From: Pseudomonadota bacterium
GTDB taxonomy: Bacteria > Pseudomonadota > Gammaproteobacteria > Thiotrichales > Thiotrichaceae
Length of the DNA: 64,000 nucleotides
Direction: 5' to 3'
Assembly: GCA_002747455.1 (NCBI GenBank)
Contig: PDPG01000044.1
Location: 1 to 64,000, forward strand
Of this stretch, positions 19,597-29,244 are shown piece by piece. The position numbers and the translations under genes were made by a program. Each line of letters begins with the position of its first letter. Position 1 is the first letter of the stretch. The notes beneath the pieces were generated by a model, which saw nothing but the letters and a program-made list of their open reading frames with translations, was not told the DNA's origin and made no database searches.

Positions 19597-20619
19597 ATGC
19601 ACAACAGCTACGACATAGCTATTGTTGGCGCGACAGGCATGGTGGGTGAAGCCATGTTGTCTATTTTGGCAGAGCGGGAGTTTCCGGTTGGCAAGCTGTT
19701 TTTGCTAGCGGGTGAAAACTCTGCCGGAGCGCGCATTGAGTATGACGGCTCGTATCACAAAGTACAGCGTATTGATGATTTTGACTTTAGTCAGGTGCAG
19801 ATCGCGTTGTTTTCCGCAGGGGCAAAGGTCTCCGAGGAATTTGTACCGATTGCGGCACAGCACGGTTGTGTCGTGATCGACAACACCTCACAGTTCAGAA
19901 ATGACCATGACGTGCCCCTAGTGATCCCCGAAGTCAATCCACATGCTATCGCCGGGTATCATGAGCGGGGTATTATCGCTAATCCTAACTGTTCGACGAT
20001 TCAAATGTTGGTTGCGCTCAAGCCAATTCATGATGCGGTAAAAATTACCCGAATTAATGTAACCACTTATCAGTCGGTCTCCGGTGCGGGTAAAAAGGGT
20101 GTTGAAGAGCTTGCTTCACAAACCGCTAAGTTACTCAATGGCTTAGAGGCGAAAACAAAAGTTTTTGATAAGCAGATTGCATTTAATGTGTTGCCGCATA
20201 TTGATGTGTTTCAGGACAATGGCTATACCCGGGAAGAAATGAAGATGGTCTGGGAGACACAGAAAATTCTTGAGGATGACGAAATTCTGGTCAACCCAAC
20301 AGCGGTTAGAGTGCCAGTATTCTTTGGTCACTCTGAGGCGATTCATATTGAGACTCGTGAGAAGATAACAGCAGATATGGCACGGGAGTTGCTTCTGTCG
20401 ATGCCGGGTGTGTCAGTTATGGACGAGAGGGTGGGAGGCGGCTATCCCACAGCGGTGACAGAGGCGGCTAACAAGGATGCTGTGTTTGTTGGCAGGATTC
20501 GGGAGGACATGTCTTACACCAATGGTTTGAATCTGTGGGTCGTTGCGGATAATGTGCGTAAAGGTGCGGCACTAAATAGTGTTCAAATCGCAGAAATTTT
20601 AGTCGAAGACTACCTCTAG
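19597..20619 (+). CDS. asd: Aspartate-semialdehyde dehydrogenase
   Basis: 340 aa; 'DIAIVGATGMVGEAMLSIL', 'IANPNCSTIQMLVALKPI', 'QSVSGAGKKGVEEL'. Confidence 0.96.
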   Translation: MHNSYDIAIVGATGMVGEAMLSILAEREFPVGKLFLLAGENSAGARIEYDGSYHKVQRIDDFDFSQVQIALFSAGAKVSEEFVPIAAQHGCVVIDNTSQFRNDHDVPLVIPEVNPHAIAGYHERGIIANPNCSTIQMLVALKPIHDAVKITRINVTTYQSVSGAGKKGVEELASQTAKLLNGLEAKTKVFDKQIAFNVLPHIDVFQDNGYTREEMKMVWETQKILEDDEILVNPTAVRVPVFFGHSEAIHIETREKITADMARELLLSMPGVSVMDERVGGGYPTAVTEAANKDAVFVGRIREDMSYTNGLNLWVVADNVRKGAALNSVQIAEILVEDYL

Positions 20620-20940
20620 TCTCGTTTATACTCGAAAGCCGGTGGTGAATTGTCACAAATTGACACACTCACGTCAGATAATGACAGTGAATAGGGGTGG
20701 ATTAAGGTTTGATTAAGAGGTTTGTTGTTATTAATTGCACACGGTCAGAAAGTGACACACTTCTGGTCGGTTGCGATCACGGGATAAATGGTCGAACTTG
20801 ATTGCATCACTCACTCTCAAACATAAATAAAATAACAATAGAGCACCGTTCATGATTCAATTCATCGCCATTAAGGCTTGTAGTTTTTGTTGGTTGCACG
20901 GAATGGATAGAGCAGTATTGCTACTAAAGGGGATTAATAA

Positions 20941-23900
20941 GTGAATAAGAAAACCTTGAGTTTGGCTGTATGTATGGCTTTATCGTATCCAGGCGCAGCC
21001 TTCTCATTGGGGCTTGGTGAGATAGAATCTGCCTCGCATTTAAATCAGCCTTTCAGTGCAAAAATTAATTTGCTATCGGCCAATGGGAATGATATTTCCA
21101 AGCTGAAGGTGAGAGTTGCTTCCCCTTCTGTGTTTAGTCGGGTTGGCATTGATCGTCCTGGCTATCTGAATAGCCTGCATTTTCGCTCGACAATTCAGGG
21201 TGGGAAGCCAGTTATTCTGGTGAGTTCCAGCCAGCCTATTCGTGAGCCATTTATCAACTTCCTGTTAGAAGTGAGTTGGCCTAAAGGGCAGTTATTGAAA
21301 GAATACACGGTGTTGCTTGATCCTCCAGTATTGATGCAGCCTGGGACATCAGTGGCCAGCAACACGGCGGGTGTCAGGCCTGAGCCTGCCAGTGCGGTGC
21401 CGCAACCTCAAAGGCAGCAAGTTGCGGCTGCCAATAACCAGCAGGCTGCTCAACAGCAGCGCCAGCGGGTTATTATTCAGCAACAACAACGCCGTCAACA
21501 GCAGTTGCAACGCCAGCAGCAGCTTCAGAGACAACGCCAACAGCAGCAAGCACAGCAGCGTCATGCTGATGGCCTGCGTCGTCCTGGAGCACCTTTATCT
21601 CAGGCAGCGGCAGCACGTGTCATACAAAAGGGCAGTAAGACGTATCGAGTTCGTAAGGGTGATACGCTTTATAAGATTGCGGGTAAAATTGGTTATAATG
21701 GTGTGCGGACAGAGCAGATGATGATGGCGCTGTTTGAAGCCAATCCAACCGCTTTCCGTAAGCGCAATATCAATAACTTGAAAGCAGGTGCGGTGCTCCG
21801 TCGTCCTTCGCTGGATGAGGTGCAACACTTGAGTGCCTCACAAGCACGTCGGGAAATTCGCCATCAAATGGCCGAATGGAATGTGCAGCACAAGAAGAAG
21901 GTCACCCCGGCGAAGCAGGCAGCGGTAAAGAAAAATGTTGCACCGAAATCATCTGCTACCAAGTCGCCGAATAATCAGGCTCGGATTGAGGTATTAGGTT
22001 CTACGGATGGTAGTCGTTCGGTTGATGCGAGCAATTTGGCAGGCCAGGCGAAGCTGGATGCGCTGAACCGCCAGTTGACGTTGGCAAGTGAATCGTTGAC
22101 GGCTAAAACGCATGAAAACGATGAACTGAAGTCGCGTGTGGCTGAGCTTGAGTCCTTACTGCGTAAGAAGAATCGTCTGATTACCTTAAAGAATGAGCAG
22201 CTTGCGGAACTTCAGGCGAGTTTGGGCAAGAAGCCTGGTGAGGTCGCCGCAAGTCTTCAGGATACTGCGGAGGTTGCCGATCCGATTGGGGCACAGGGTG
22301 ATGGTATTGAACAGACAATGGTGGATCAGGAAGGCAGCGAAGGGACGATTGTACGTACCCAGGATCCTGCTAAAGCCATTATCAATGATTCACAAACACC
22401 TGCAGTTTATGAGCCACCCGTTGATGAGCCGACCATTGATCAAGCAATAACACCTCCTGTTCAGCCAGAGGAAGATAGCATTCTGGATCTTCTGAGCTCG
22501 CCATTAGTCATGGGGCTGGGTGGTGGATCACTGCTGGCATTGCTGGGAGGCTTGCTTTTCCTACGCCGCCGCAACGCAAAAGATGAGCAAGATGAATACA
22601 GCCCGATTGATTTTGATGACCCGTCATTAGCACCGGGCGGCCATGGGTTTGAGAATGAGCCGGATGGTGCGGCAGGCACAAATCGTGCTGAACCAAGTAT
22701 GGATGATCCTTTTGCCAATCCTGAAGATACTTTTAACAGTGATTTTCAGGTGGACCCAATGGCTGAACTGGACGTGGCGAATGCTGGAGCCACACAAAAA
22801 ACGGCCACAACACCTGCCAGAGCGGTGGATGATGTGGATGCCCAAGAAGATGATATTTTGCAAGAAGCGGATGTCTATATCGCCTATGGCTTGCATGATC
22901 AGGCAGAAGTTGAGCTGAAAAAGGCCATTGAAAAGCATCCTGAGAATCTTGAATATCGTGCGAAATTGCTTGAGAACTACCACGCTGCGGACAATAAAGA
23001 AGCATTTGAGCAGGCGGCAACTGAGTTTTCTCGCATGCAAGGGCCGAATAAAGACGCTCTGTGGGATCAAGTATCCGCATGGGGCCGCAAGATGCTTCCG
23101 GGTAGCCCGTTGTTTGCAAGTGCTGGCACCGCAGCAATGGCTAGTAAGCCATCAGCAGCCAATCCTCAGCAATCGGATGGCAAGCGTGGCTTGGGCATAG
23201 CAGCAGGTGCAGCGGCACTGGGTGGCGTTGCGGTCACGGCTGGCAAGGCAATTGCAGAGAACGCACAGGATGATGTAGCGGCAATTGGTGATGACATTCG
23301 TGATAAGGCTGAGTCAACCCTCTCTGATTTGACTGATGACATGCCTGCGATTGAGGACTTTAGCTCTGAGTCCAAAGCGGATGCTTCGGCAGAGATTCTG
23401 GACCTGGATGATATGGATCTGGATAGCCTATTATCAGCTGATACCGAGTCTACCGCCGCAGCTAAAATGGCCGAAACTGTTGACACACCGATGGAAGACT
23501 TTTCCATGAAGGAGCTAGCACCTGAGGCGGATGTTACGGTTGAAGCAGGAGATATGGCTGATACCGGAAGTCATGTGGATGCCGAAACGGATATTGGCGA
23601 CATGGATTTTGACTTCAGTGACTTTGATGTGGATAAGGCGCTTGATACCGCTGCAGCGACTCCTGCAGATGAAGCGGAAGATGCCACAGTAGATGAAGAT
23701 CTGACGGACTTAGGTGATCTGTCTGATATAGACTTAGATCTTGATCTTGGTGAAACCCCCGAGGAGCTGATGAAAGATTTAGACTCGAATGAATTCGATG
23801 TTGCTAATTTGAATCTGACTCTGGATGGTAGTGACAGTGGTGTTGGTAAGATTTTGCCGGATAACAGCGTCTATAAAATAGCTGACACACAAACCGAAGC

Positions 23901-24132
23901 CGGCGACAACGACCTGTTAGACACGATTGATGATGAGTTGTCGTTCCTGAGTCTGGATGAGGGTATTGGTGAGATGGATGAGGAATCGGTAAGCACTAAA
24001 CTGGATTTGGCAGAGGCATATCTGGCCATGGGTGATGTTGATGGTGCCAAAAGCACATTAGACGAAGTGATGACAGAAGGCGATGAGAATCAGCGCCAGA
24101 AGGCGACGGAGCTATTGCAAAAAATGGGTTAG
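20941..24132 (+). CDS. fimV: FimV family polar/pilus assembly protein with Q-rich linker, LysM-like domain and acidic TPR C-terminus
   Basis: 1063 aa; 'LGLGEIESASHLNQPFSAKINLLSANGNDISKLKVRVAS', LysM-like 'YRVRKGDTLYKIAGKI', C-terminal 'TKLDLAEAYLAMGDVDGAKSTLDEVMTEGDENQRQKATELLQKM'. Confidence 0.95.
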   Translation: MNKKTLSLAVCMALSYPGAAFSLGLGEIESASHLNQPFSAKINLLSANGNDISKLKVRVASPSVFSRVGIDRPGYLNSLHFRSTIQGGKPVILVSSSQPIREPFINFLLEVSWPKGQLLKEYTVLLDPPVLMQPGTSVASNTAGVRPEPASAVPQPQRQQVAAANNQQAAQQQRQRVIIQQQQRRQQQLQRQQQLQRQRQQQQAQQRHADGLRRPGAPLSQAAAARVIQKGSKTYRVRKGDTLYKIAGKIGYNGVRTEQMMMALFEANPTAFRKRNINNLKAGAVLRRPSLDEVQHLSASQARREIRHQMAEWNVQHKKKVTPAKQAAVKKNVAPKSSATKSPNNQARIEVLGSTDGSRSVDASNLAGQAKLDALNRQLTLASESLTAKTHENDELKSRVAELESLLRKKNRLITLKNEQLAELQASLGKKPGEVAASLQDTAEVADPIGAQGDGIEQTMVDQEGSEGTIVRTQDPAKAIINDSQTPAVYEPPVDEPTIDQAITPPVQPEEDSILDLLSSPLVMGLGGGSLLALLGGLLFLRRRNAKDEQDEYSPIDFDDPSLAPGGHGFENEPDGAAGTNRAEPSMDDPFANPEDTFNSDFQVDPMAELDVANAGATQKTATTPARAVDDVDAQEDDILQEADVYIAYGLHDQAEVELKKAIEKHPENLEYRAKLLENYHAADNKEAFEQAATEFSRMQGPNKDALWDQVSAWGRKMLPGSPLFASAGTAAMASKPSAANPQQSDGKRGLGIAAGAAALGGVAVTAGKAIAENAQDDVAAIGDDIRDKAESTLSDLTDDMPAIEDFSSESKADASAEILDLDDMDLDSLLSADTESTAAAKMAETVDTPMEDFSMKELAPEADVTVEAGDMADTGSHVDAETDIGDMDFDFSDFDVDKALDTAAATPADEAEDATVDEDLTDLGDLSDIDLDLDLGETPEELMKDLDSNEFDVANLNLTLDGSDSGVGKILPDNSVYKIADTQTEAGDNDLLDTIDDELSFLSLDEGIGEMDEESVSTKLDLAEAYLAMGDVDGAKSTLDEVMTEGDENQRQKATELLQKMG

Positions 24133-24154
24133 TCCTTGCCCACCCTTGCAACAT

Positions 24155-24185
24155 AAAGGTCGGGTATTCATCCGGCCTTTTTTGT
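24155..24185 (+). terminator. Intrinsic terminator downstream of fimV
   Basis: AAAGGTCGGGTATTCATCCGGCCTTTTTT. Confidence 0.8.
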
Positions 24186-24416
24186 TGTGTGCTGGGCGCG
24201 ATGCAAAGTGTCATCATGGTGCTTGATCAGCCGATGACTGATGCAAACTGCACGTTTAATAGAGAAGGCTGCAAGTTCATGAAACAACCAACATATATGA
24301 AACCGCATTTAAATTTTACTTATTATCAAGCCTGAACCAATTGATTTCATTGGTATGCGCCCAAGCAATCGGGTATGATCGGCTGCGATAAAAACATCAA
24401 CGAATTTAGAGACATC

Positions 24417-26315
24417 ATGCTTCAAACAATTAATGATAAAGCAAAAGGGTGGGTTGCGTATGCAATCGTAATTTTCATCAGTATACCGTTCATGCTGTTT
24501 GGTATTAATTCTTATCTGGATGGCGGTGAGAAGGTTGTTGCGGCCACTGTTAATGGTGAAGAAATTGGCATTACAACCGTCACCAATGCTGCACTTCAGC
24601 AAAAGCAGCGCTTGACTGTTATCTATGGTTCATTGCCGCCTCAGTTAGATGATAAAACCATTCGTGAGCAAGTATTGAATGAGTTGATAACCAAAGAGTT
24701 GCTCAAGCAATCTGCTGAAGCGTATGGATATCGAGCCAGTGCCCAAGAGGTTGCTGAGGTAATTCGTAACGTACCTGCTTTTCAGAAAGACGGCCAGTTT
24801 GACCAAGAGGTTTATGAGCGCTTATTGGCAGCAAATCGTTTAAATAAAGCTACTTATGAACAGCAAACTCGTGACGATTTATCGCTTGGGCAGTTGACGA
24901 CAGCTATTTCTTCCACAGGCTTTGTACCTAAGCAACAAGCGGTGTTGTACCAGTCGTTGGTGAATCAAGAACGCTTTGGTCAAACCTACACCTTACATGC
25001 AGATACTTATAAGGCGAAGGTAGAGCCAGATGCGGAAAAAGTTAAGGAATTTTATGAGGCTCACTCCAAGGACTTTATGAGTGATGAGCGTGTAAAGCTG
25101 AATTATCTGATGGTTGATCAGGCTGACATTGCAAAGAATCTGGATGTTTCCGAAGAGCAATTGAAAGCCTACTACGATGAAAATGCTGCTTTGTATAGTA
25201 AGCCTGAGCAACGTCAGGTGTCACATATTCTGATTTCTGTCGATAAGCGGGGTAAAGAAGCCGCTGAGAAGAAGGCCAAAGCACTTCATGATCAGATTGT
25301 GGCTGACGCTACTAAGTTTGAGGAACTGGCTAGCACTGAGTCGGATGACAAGTTCGCCGCAGAAAAGAATGGCGATATGGGTTTTGTTGAGCTAGGAAGC
25401 ATGGGGCCTGAATTTGCTAAAGCAGCAGGCGCGCTGAAAGTGGGCGAGATTTCCGCTCCAGTGCTTACCTCCGCGGGTTATGAAATCATCAAGCTAACCA
25501 ATATCAAGGAAGCGGAGTTGCGTAGTTATGAGGATGTAAAGGATCAGGTTGATACTGCTTATCGAAATGCGAAAGCGTCAGAGTTGTTCTTCTCGCAGGT
25601 GGAGGAACTACGCACCAAAACGTTTGAGAACGACAGTAGTCTTGAACCTGCTGCTGAGGCGTTAGGCATTGATGTTCTGACCAGTGACTGGATCAGCCGC
25701 AATGTAGGTAGTGGCATCGGTGAATCATCTCAAGTGCGCAAAGCTGCCTTCTCTGAGGGTGTTCTGGAGAAACGCTTTAACTCTGACGTCATTGAAGTCA
25801 AGCCGACACAGGCGGTGGTGGTTCGCTTGAATACACATAAAGATGCAGCACTGAAGCCTTTTGCTGAAGTTGAGAAGGAAGCAACGGACGCTTATATTGA
25901 GTCAGAGTCGCGTCAGCTGGCGAAGGCTGCGGGTGAGAAAATTTTGGCAAAGGCACAAGCCTCCGGTGACTGGAGTGTGTTGGAGTCAGTGGCAGAGCTT
26001 AACTCCGATGATGTGGTTGTCTTTGAAAAGCTGAAACGTAATGATCGTAAAGTAGGTCAGCCAATCGTTCGGGAAATTTTCAAGATGGAAACCGCTGGGG
26101 AAGGGAAAGTAAGCTTCTCTAATGTCGTGTTGCCGAATGGTGATTATGTGGTGATTGGCCTGAGTAAGCGGGTCGATGGCGAGGGTGATGTGAGTAATGG
26201 CGCGCTAAGTAGTTTTAAAGCAGAAATTTCCCGCCGTGAGCAGGATGCTTTGCTAAAAGCGATGCGTGAACAGGCTGACATCAGCATCAATAAGTCTGCT
26301 TTAGCCGCAGAGTAA
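24417..26315 (+). CDS. ppiD: PpiD-like periplasmic peptidyl-prolyl isomerase (SurA_N/parvulin)
   Basis: 'MLQTINDKAKGWVAYAIVIFISIPFMLFGINSYLDGG'; parvulin domain 'QVSHILISVDKRG...MGFVELGSMGPEFAKAAGALKVGEISAPVLTSAGYEIIKL'. Confidence 0.93.
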   Translation: MLQTINDKAKGWVAYAIVIFISIPFMLFGINSYLDGGEKVVAATVNGEEIGITTVTNAALQQKQRLTVIYGSLPPQLDDKTIREQVLNELITKELLKQSAEAYGYRASAQEVAEVIRNVPAFQKDGQFDQEVYERLLAANRLNKATYEQQTRDDLSLGQLTTAISSTGFVPKQQAVLYQSLVNQERFGQTYTLHADTYKAKVEPDAEKVKEFYEAHSKDFMSDERVKLNYLMVDQADIAKNLDVSEEQLKAYYDENAALYSKPEQRQVSHILISVDKRGKEAAEKKAKALHDQIVADATKFEELASTESDDKFAAEKNGDMGFVELGSMGPEFAKAAGALKVGEISAPVLTSAGYEIIKLTNIKEAELRSYEDVKDQVDTAYRNAKASELFFSQVEELRTKTFENDSSLEPAAEALGIDVLTSDWISRNVGSGIGESSQVRKAAFSEGVLEKRFNSDVIEVKPTQAVVVRLNTHKDAALKPFAEVEKEATDAYIESESRQLAKAAGEKILAKAQASGDWSVLESVAELNSDDVVVFEKLKRNDRKVGQPIVREIFKMETAGEGKVSFSNVVLPNGDYVVIGLSKRVDGEGDVSNGALSSFKAEISRREQDALLKAMREQADISINKSALAAE

Positions 26316-26331
26316 GCAGTCAATAACTAAT

Positions 26332-26369
26332 AAAGCCTCTTTAGTGTGATGCGCTAAGGGGGCTTTTTT
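26332..26369 (+). terminator. Intrinsic terminator downstream of ppiD
   Basis: AAAGCCTCTTTAG-TGTGATGCG-CTAAGGGGGCTTTTTT. Confidence 0.85.
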
Positions 26370-26386
26370 GTATGAAGTGAGACAAT

Positions 26387-27679
26387 ATGAAAGTTCATCT
26401 GAAAGCCTTGGGTTGCCGCCTGAATGAAGCCGAATTAGAGCAATGGTCACATGACTTCAGGACTCAGGGCCACACGCTGGTTCAAAATAATGAAGATGCT
26501 GATGTTGTGGTACTGAATACCTGTGCGGTTACGGCGGATGCAGGCAAAAAGTCCCGTAAATTGATGAACCGACTACATCGTGAAAATCCTGAATCTAAAC
26601 TGGTGGTGAGCGGTTGTTATGCGACCCTGGAGGCTGACAAGGTCGCGGAACATCTGGGGGTTGATTTGGTTGTTCCTAACCCTCAGAAGGATCAATTGCC
26701 AAAAATGGTGATGGATAAGTTTGCTGGGAATGTGATGCCACTGGTGGCAATGGAACCTGGTGAGAGTAATTTATTTGTACGTGGTCGTCAGCGCGCTTTT
26801 ATCAAGATTCAGGATGGTTGTCGCTATCGCTGCACGTTTTGTATTGTAACCGTTGCCAGAGGGCAGGAAAAAAGTCGAACAATCGCCGATATTGTTGAGG
26901 AAATTCAGCGTTTACAGGCACAAGGGATTCAGGAAGTTGTCCTGACAGGTGTGCATGTTGGTGGTTATGGCAGTGACTTAGATGTGTCTTTGTACACACT
27001 GGTGAAGGCTATCCTTAGTGAGACGGATATCCCACGCATTCGTTTTGCTTCAGTAGAGCCTTGGGACCTTCCTGATGAATTCTTCCAGCTATTTGAAAAT
27101 AAACGGTTGATGCCGCATATGCACCTGCCGCTGCAAAGTGGCTCAGATACCGTGTTGAGAAGGATGTCGCGTCGTTGCAAAACAGACTCATTCAGGCGGT
27201 TGGTTGAGCAAGCCAGAAAGAGTGTACCGGGATTCAATGTGACCAGTGACATTATTGTAGGCTTTCCGGGGGAAACAGAAACGGAATGGCGACAAACAAT
27301 GGAATATGTAGAGTCGGTTGGCTTTGGGCATTTACATATTTTTTCTTATTCTGCGCGGGAGGGAACTAAGGCATCTCGTTTGAGTAACCCCGTCGATGAG
27401 GCCGTGAAAAAGCAGCGGAGTATTGAAATGCATCAGTTGGCCGAACGGTTAAAGCAAGAGTTTGCAAACAGTCTGTTAGGTCAATCAGTGCCGGTATTAT
27501 GGGAACGTCAACGTCAGGAAGAAGGAGGACTTGCCAGATACTCTGGTTATACGCCTAACTTCATGAAAGTTGAAACTTCCGTCGGTAATACGGTCTTATT
27601 GGAAAACCGTGTCGTAGATACTAAGCTCAGTACCTATGATGTTGATCGACAGTCTTTGACGGGAAGAGTAAAAACATGA
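26387..27679 (+). CDS. mtaB: tRNA (t6A37) methylthiotransferase MtaB (radical SAM)
   Basis: 430 aa; 'MKVHLKALGCRLNEAE', 'NTCAVTADAGKKSRKLMNRL', radical SAM CxxxCxxC in 'DGCRYRCTFCIV'; resembles MtaB rather than MiaB/RimO. Confidence 0.88.
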   Translation: MKVHLKALGCRLNEAELEQWSHDFRTQGHTLVQNNEDADVVVLNTCAVTADAGKKSRKLMNRLHRENPESKLVVSGCYATLEADKVAEHLGVDLVVPNPQKDQLPKMVMDKFAGNVMPLVAMEPGESNLFVRGRQRAFIKIQDGCRYRCTFCIVTVARGQEKSRTIADIVEEIQRLQAQGIQEVVLTGVHVGGYGSDLDVSLYTLVKAILSETDIPRIRFASVEPWDLPDEFFQLFENKRLMPHMHLPLQSGSDTVLRRMSRRCKTDSFRRLVEQARKSVPGFNVTSDIIVGFPGETETEWRQTMEYVESVGFGHLHIFSYSAREGTKASRLSNPVDEAVKKQRSIEMHQLAERLKQEFANSLLGQSVPVLWERQRQEEGGLARYSGYTPNFMKVETSVGNTVLLENRVVDTKLSTYDVDRQSLTGRVKT

Positions 27680-28299
27680 AAAAGCTTGGTTTAGCCACAT
27701 GGACTTTGTTACTGACAATGATTTTTCTAGTGGCCTGTACGGAAAAACAGCAGGGCCCCGAGTCAGTTGCCACTGAGTTTTGGCAAGCGGTTGTGAGTCA
27801 GAAGATGGAGACCGCAAAAAGTCTGGCAAGTTGGGATACGGTGGATTACCTCAAATACATTCGTTCGGGGCAACTGAAGCCTGAGCGTTTTGAGTTAGGT
27901 GAGGTGATGAAAAGTGAGCAAACGGCGATTATTAAGACTACGTTGTATTCGCAGCCACAGGGACAAGCCAGTGTAAAGATTCCAGGACGCACGGTTCTGG
28001 TGAAGACAGAGCATGGCTGGCGTGTGAACCTAAAAGAAACCATTGGTAGCACTATTCAGGAAACTGTGGGTACGGTATTTGATCAACTGGGAAATGTCAT
28101 GCATGAAGGGCTGAAAGGGTTGGATCAGCAACTATCAGACTCTTTGCAGGATTTGGACAAGCAGTTACAGGGTACGATGAAAGACGTAGGGAAGGCTCTG
28201 GAGAAAGGCGTCGAAGAACTACGCAATGAACTGGAAATGTCTCCATTCAATGGTGATATGAGCGATCCTCAGACCACCCCTGAAGGTCAGCAAATCTGA
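27676..28299 (+). CDS. Lipoprotein with DUF4878-like N-terminal domain and amphipathic-helical C-terminus
   Basis: 207 aa; lipobox 'IFLVACTE'; 'GPESVATEFWQAVVSQKMETAKSLAS'; heptad-like tail 'GLKGLDQQLSDSLQDLDKQLQGTMKDVGKALEKG'; overlaps mtaB by 4 nt. Confidence 0.7.
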   Translation: MKKLGLATWTLLLTMIFLVACTEKQQGPESVATEFWQAVVSQKMETAKSLASWDTVDYLKYIRSGQLKPERFELGEVMKSEQTAIIKTTLYSQPQGQASVKIPGRTVLVKTEHGWRVNLKETIGSTIQETVGTVFDQLGNVMHEGLKGLDQQLSDSLQDLDKQLQGTMKDVGKALEKGVEELRNELEMSPFNGDMSDPQTTPEGQQI

Positions 28300-28438
28300 G
28301 GGTGTTGGAGCCGAAGTTTTAGTTGTCAATACCGTTGGCCACGCTCTGAACTTTTGGATCAAGCGTGGTCTTTGTGGTTCAGGGTTGTTCATTCTTTTGG
28401 AAAAAATAGTCTGGCCTGGCCGATGTTTGAGTGGGCAA

Positions 28439-28993
28439 TCAATGCTGATGGGTAGGCGCTTGTTTGCAAAGGTTTGAATAGTATTCAAGCAGCCCTTTGG
28501 CGCTAAACACCTTTCCAAACGTCAAGTCTCGCATGTTAGTGAACTGTTCCAGGTTACTGGCATTTTCCGAAATTAAAGGCCAGTCTGGTGGTGTGGCTGA
28601 CCAACCCGAGTCACTCATCATGTGTCTTCGGTCTGACTGAAAAAATGTGACATACTCCGTGTCGCTCAGTATTCGAAATTTGGGGACGAGTGACGGTTCC
28701 AGTAAGTCCTCATCAATAAAAGACAGATCAAGGTAGTATTTCAGTGGCGTGGAGAAGCCAAGCTCAGAGCTAAAGTCCAGAATCATTCCCTGGTGAAGTA
28801 GTACGACATGGTAGTCCCAGAAAATCAGCTTATCCTTTCCCTGGCCGGTTTTTTGGAAGTACATCGGAAAATAGTCACCATCGCTGGCTATGAAAATCAC
28901 CTGCCCACCACGGTATTGCGGCTGCTGGCAGAGTTGCCAGATATTCTCCTCACAGTAAAAGGCTTGGTATTTGATCGATTCGAGATAGGTCAT
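28439..28993 (-). CDS. Protein N-terminal glutamine amidohydrolase (NTAQ1/WDYHV family) homologue
   Basis: 184 aa; 'YCEENIWQLC', 'WDYHVVLLH', 'ILDFSS', 'KFRIL...FFQSDRRHM', 'W...PPDWPLI' reproduce the block order of eukaryotic NTAQ1, including a candidate Cys-His-Asp triad (C14, H62, D73). Confidence 0.9.
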   Translation of the reverse strand: MTYLESIKYQAFYCEENIWQLCQQPQYRGGQVIFIASDGDYFPMYFQKTGQGKDKLIFWDYHVVLLHQGMILDFSSELGFSTPLKYYLDLSFIDEDLLEPSLVPKFRILSDTEYVTFFQSDRRHMMSDSGWSATPPDWPLISENASNLEQFTNMRDLTFGKVFSAKGLLEYYSNLCKQAPTHQH

Positions 28994-29244
28994 CGGGCTA
29001 GCTTAACAGGAAAAACGATGTTAGCGGCATGTACTGGTGAGTATTCTTTTCTATTTTTTGGTCGGGGCAGATGGTCAGTTATCCATTCATGTCTTTAGCT
29101 GAATTACAATGATTTATTGGAGCCATTTCCCCTATGCTTGCAGTAGAATAGCGGCCATTATTCGTTGGCCATATACAAATACCTGTGGTCACACACAACC
29201 TGACTTAATTGCTCAGGCACGATCACTTTGAAAAGGAAACACCC

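Noticed and set aside
22627-23137. Overlapping 147-aa and 134-aa minus-strand ORFs
   Set aside because: Antisense to the strongly supported fimV reading frame.
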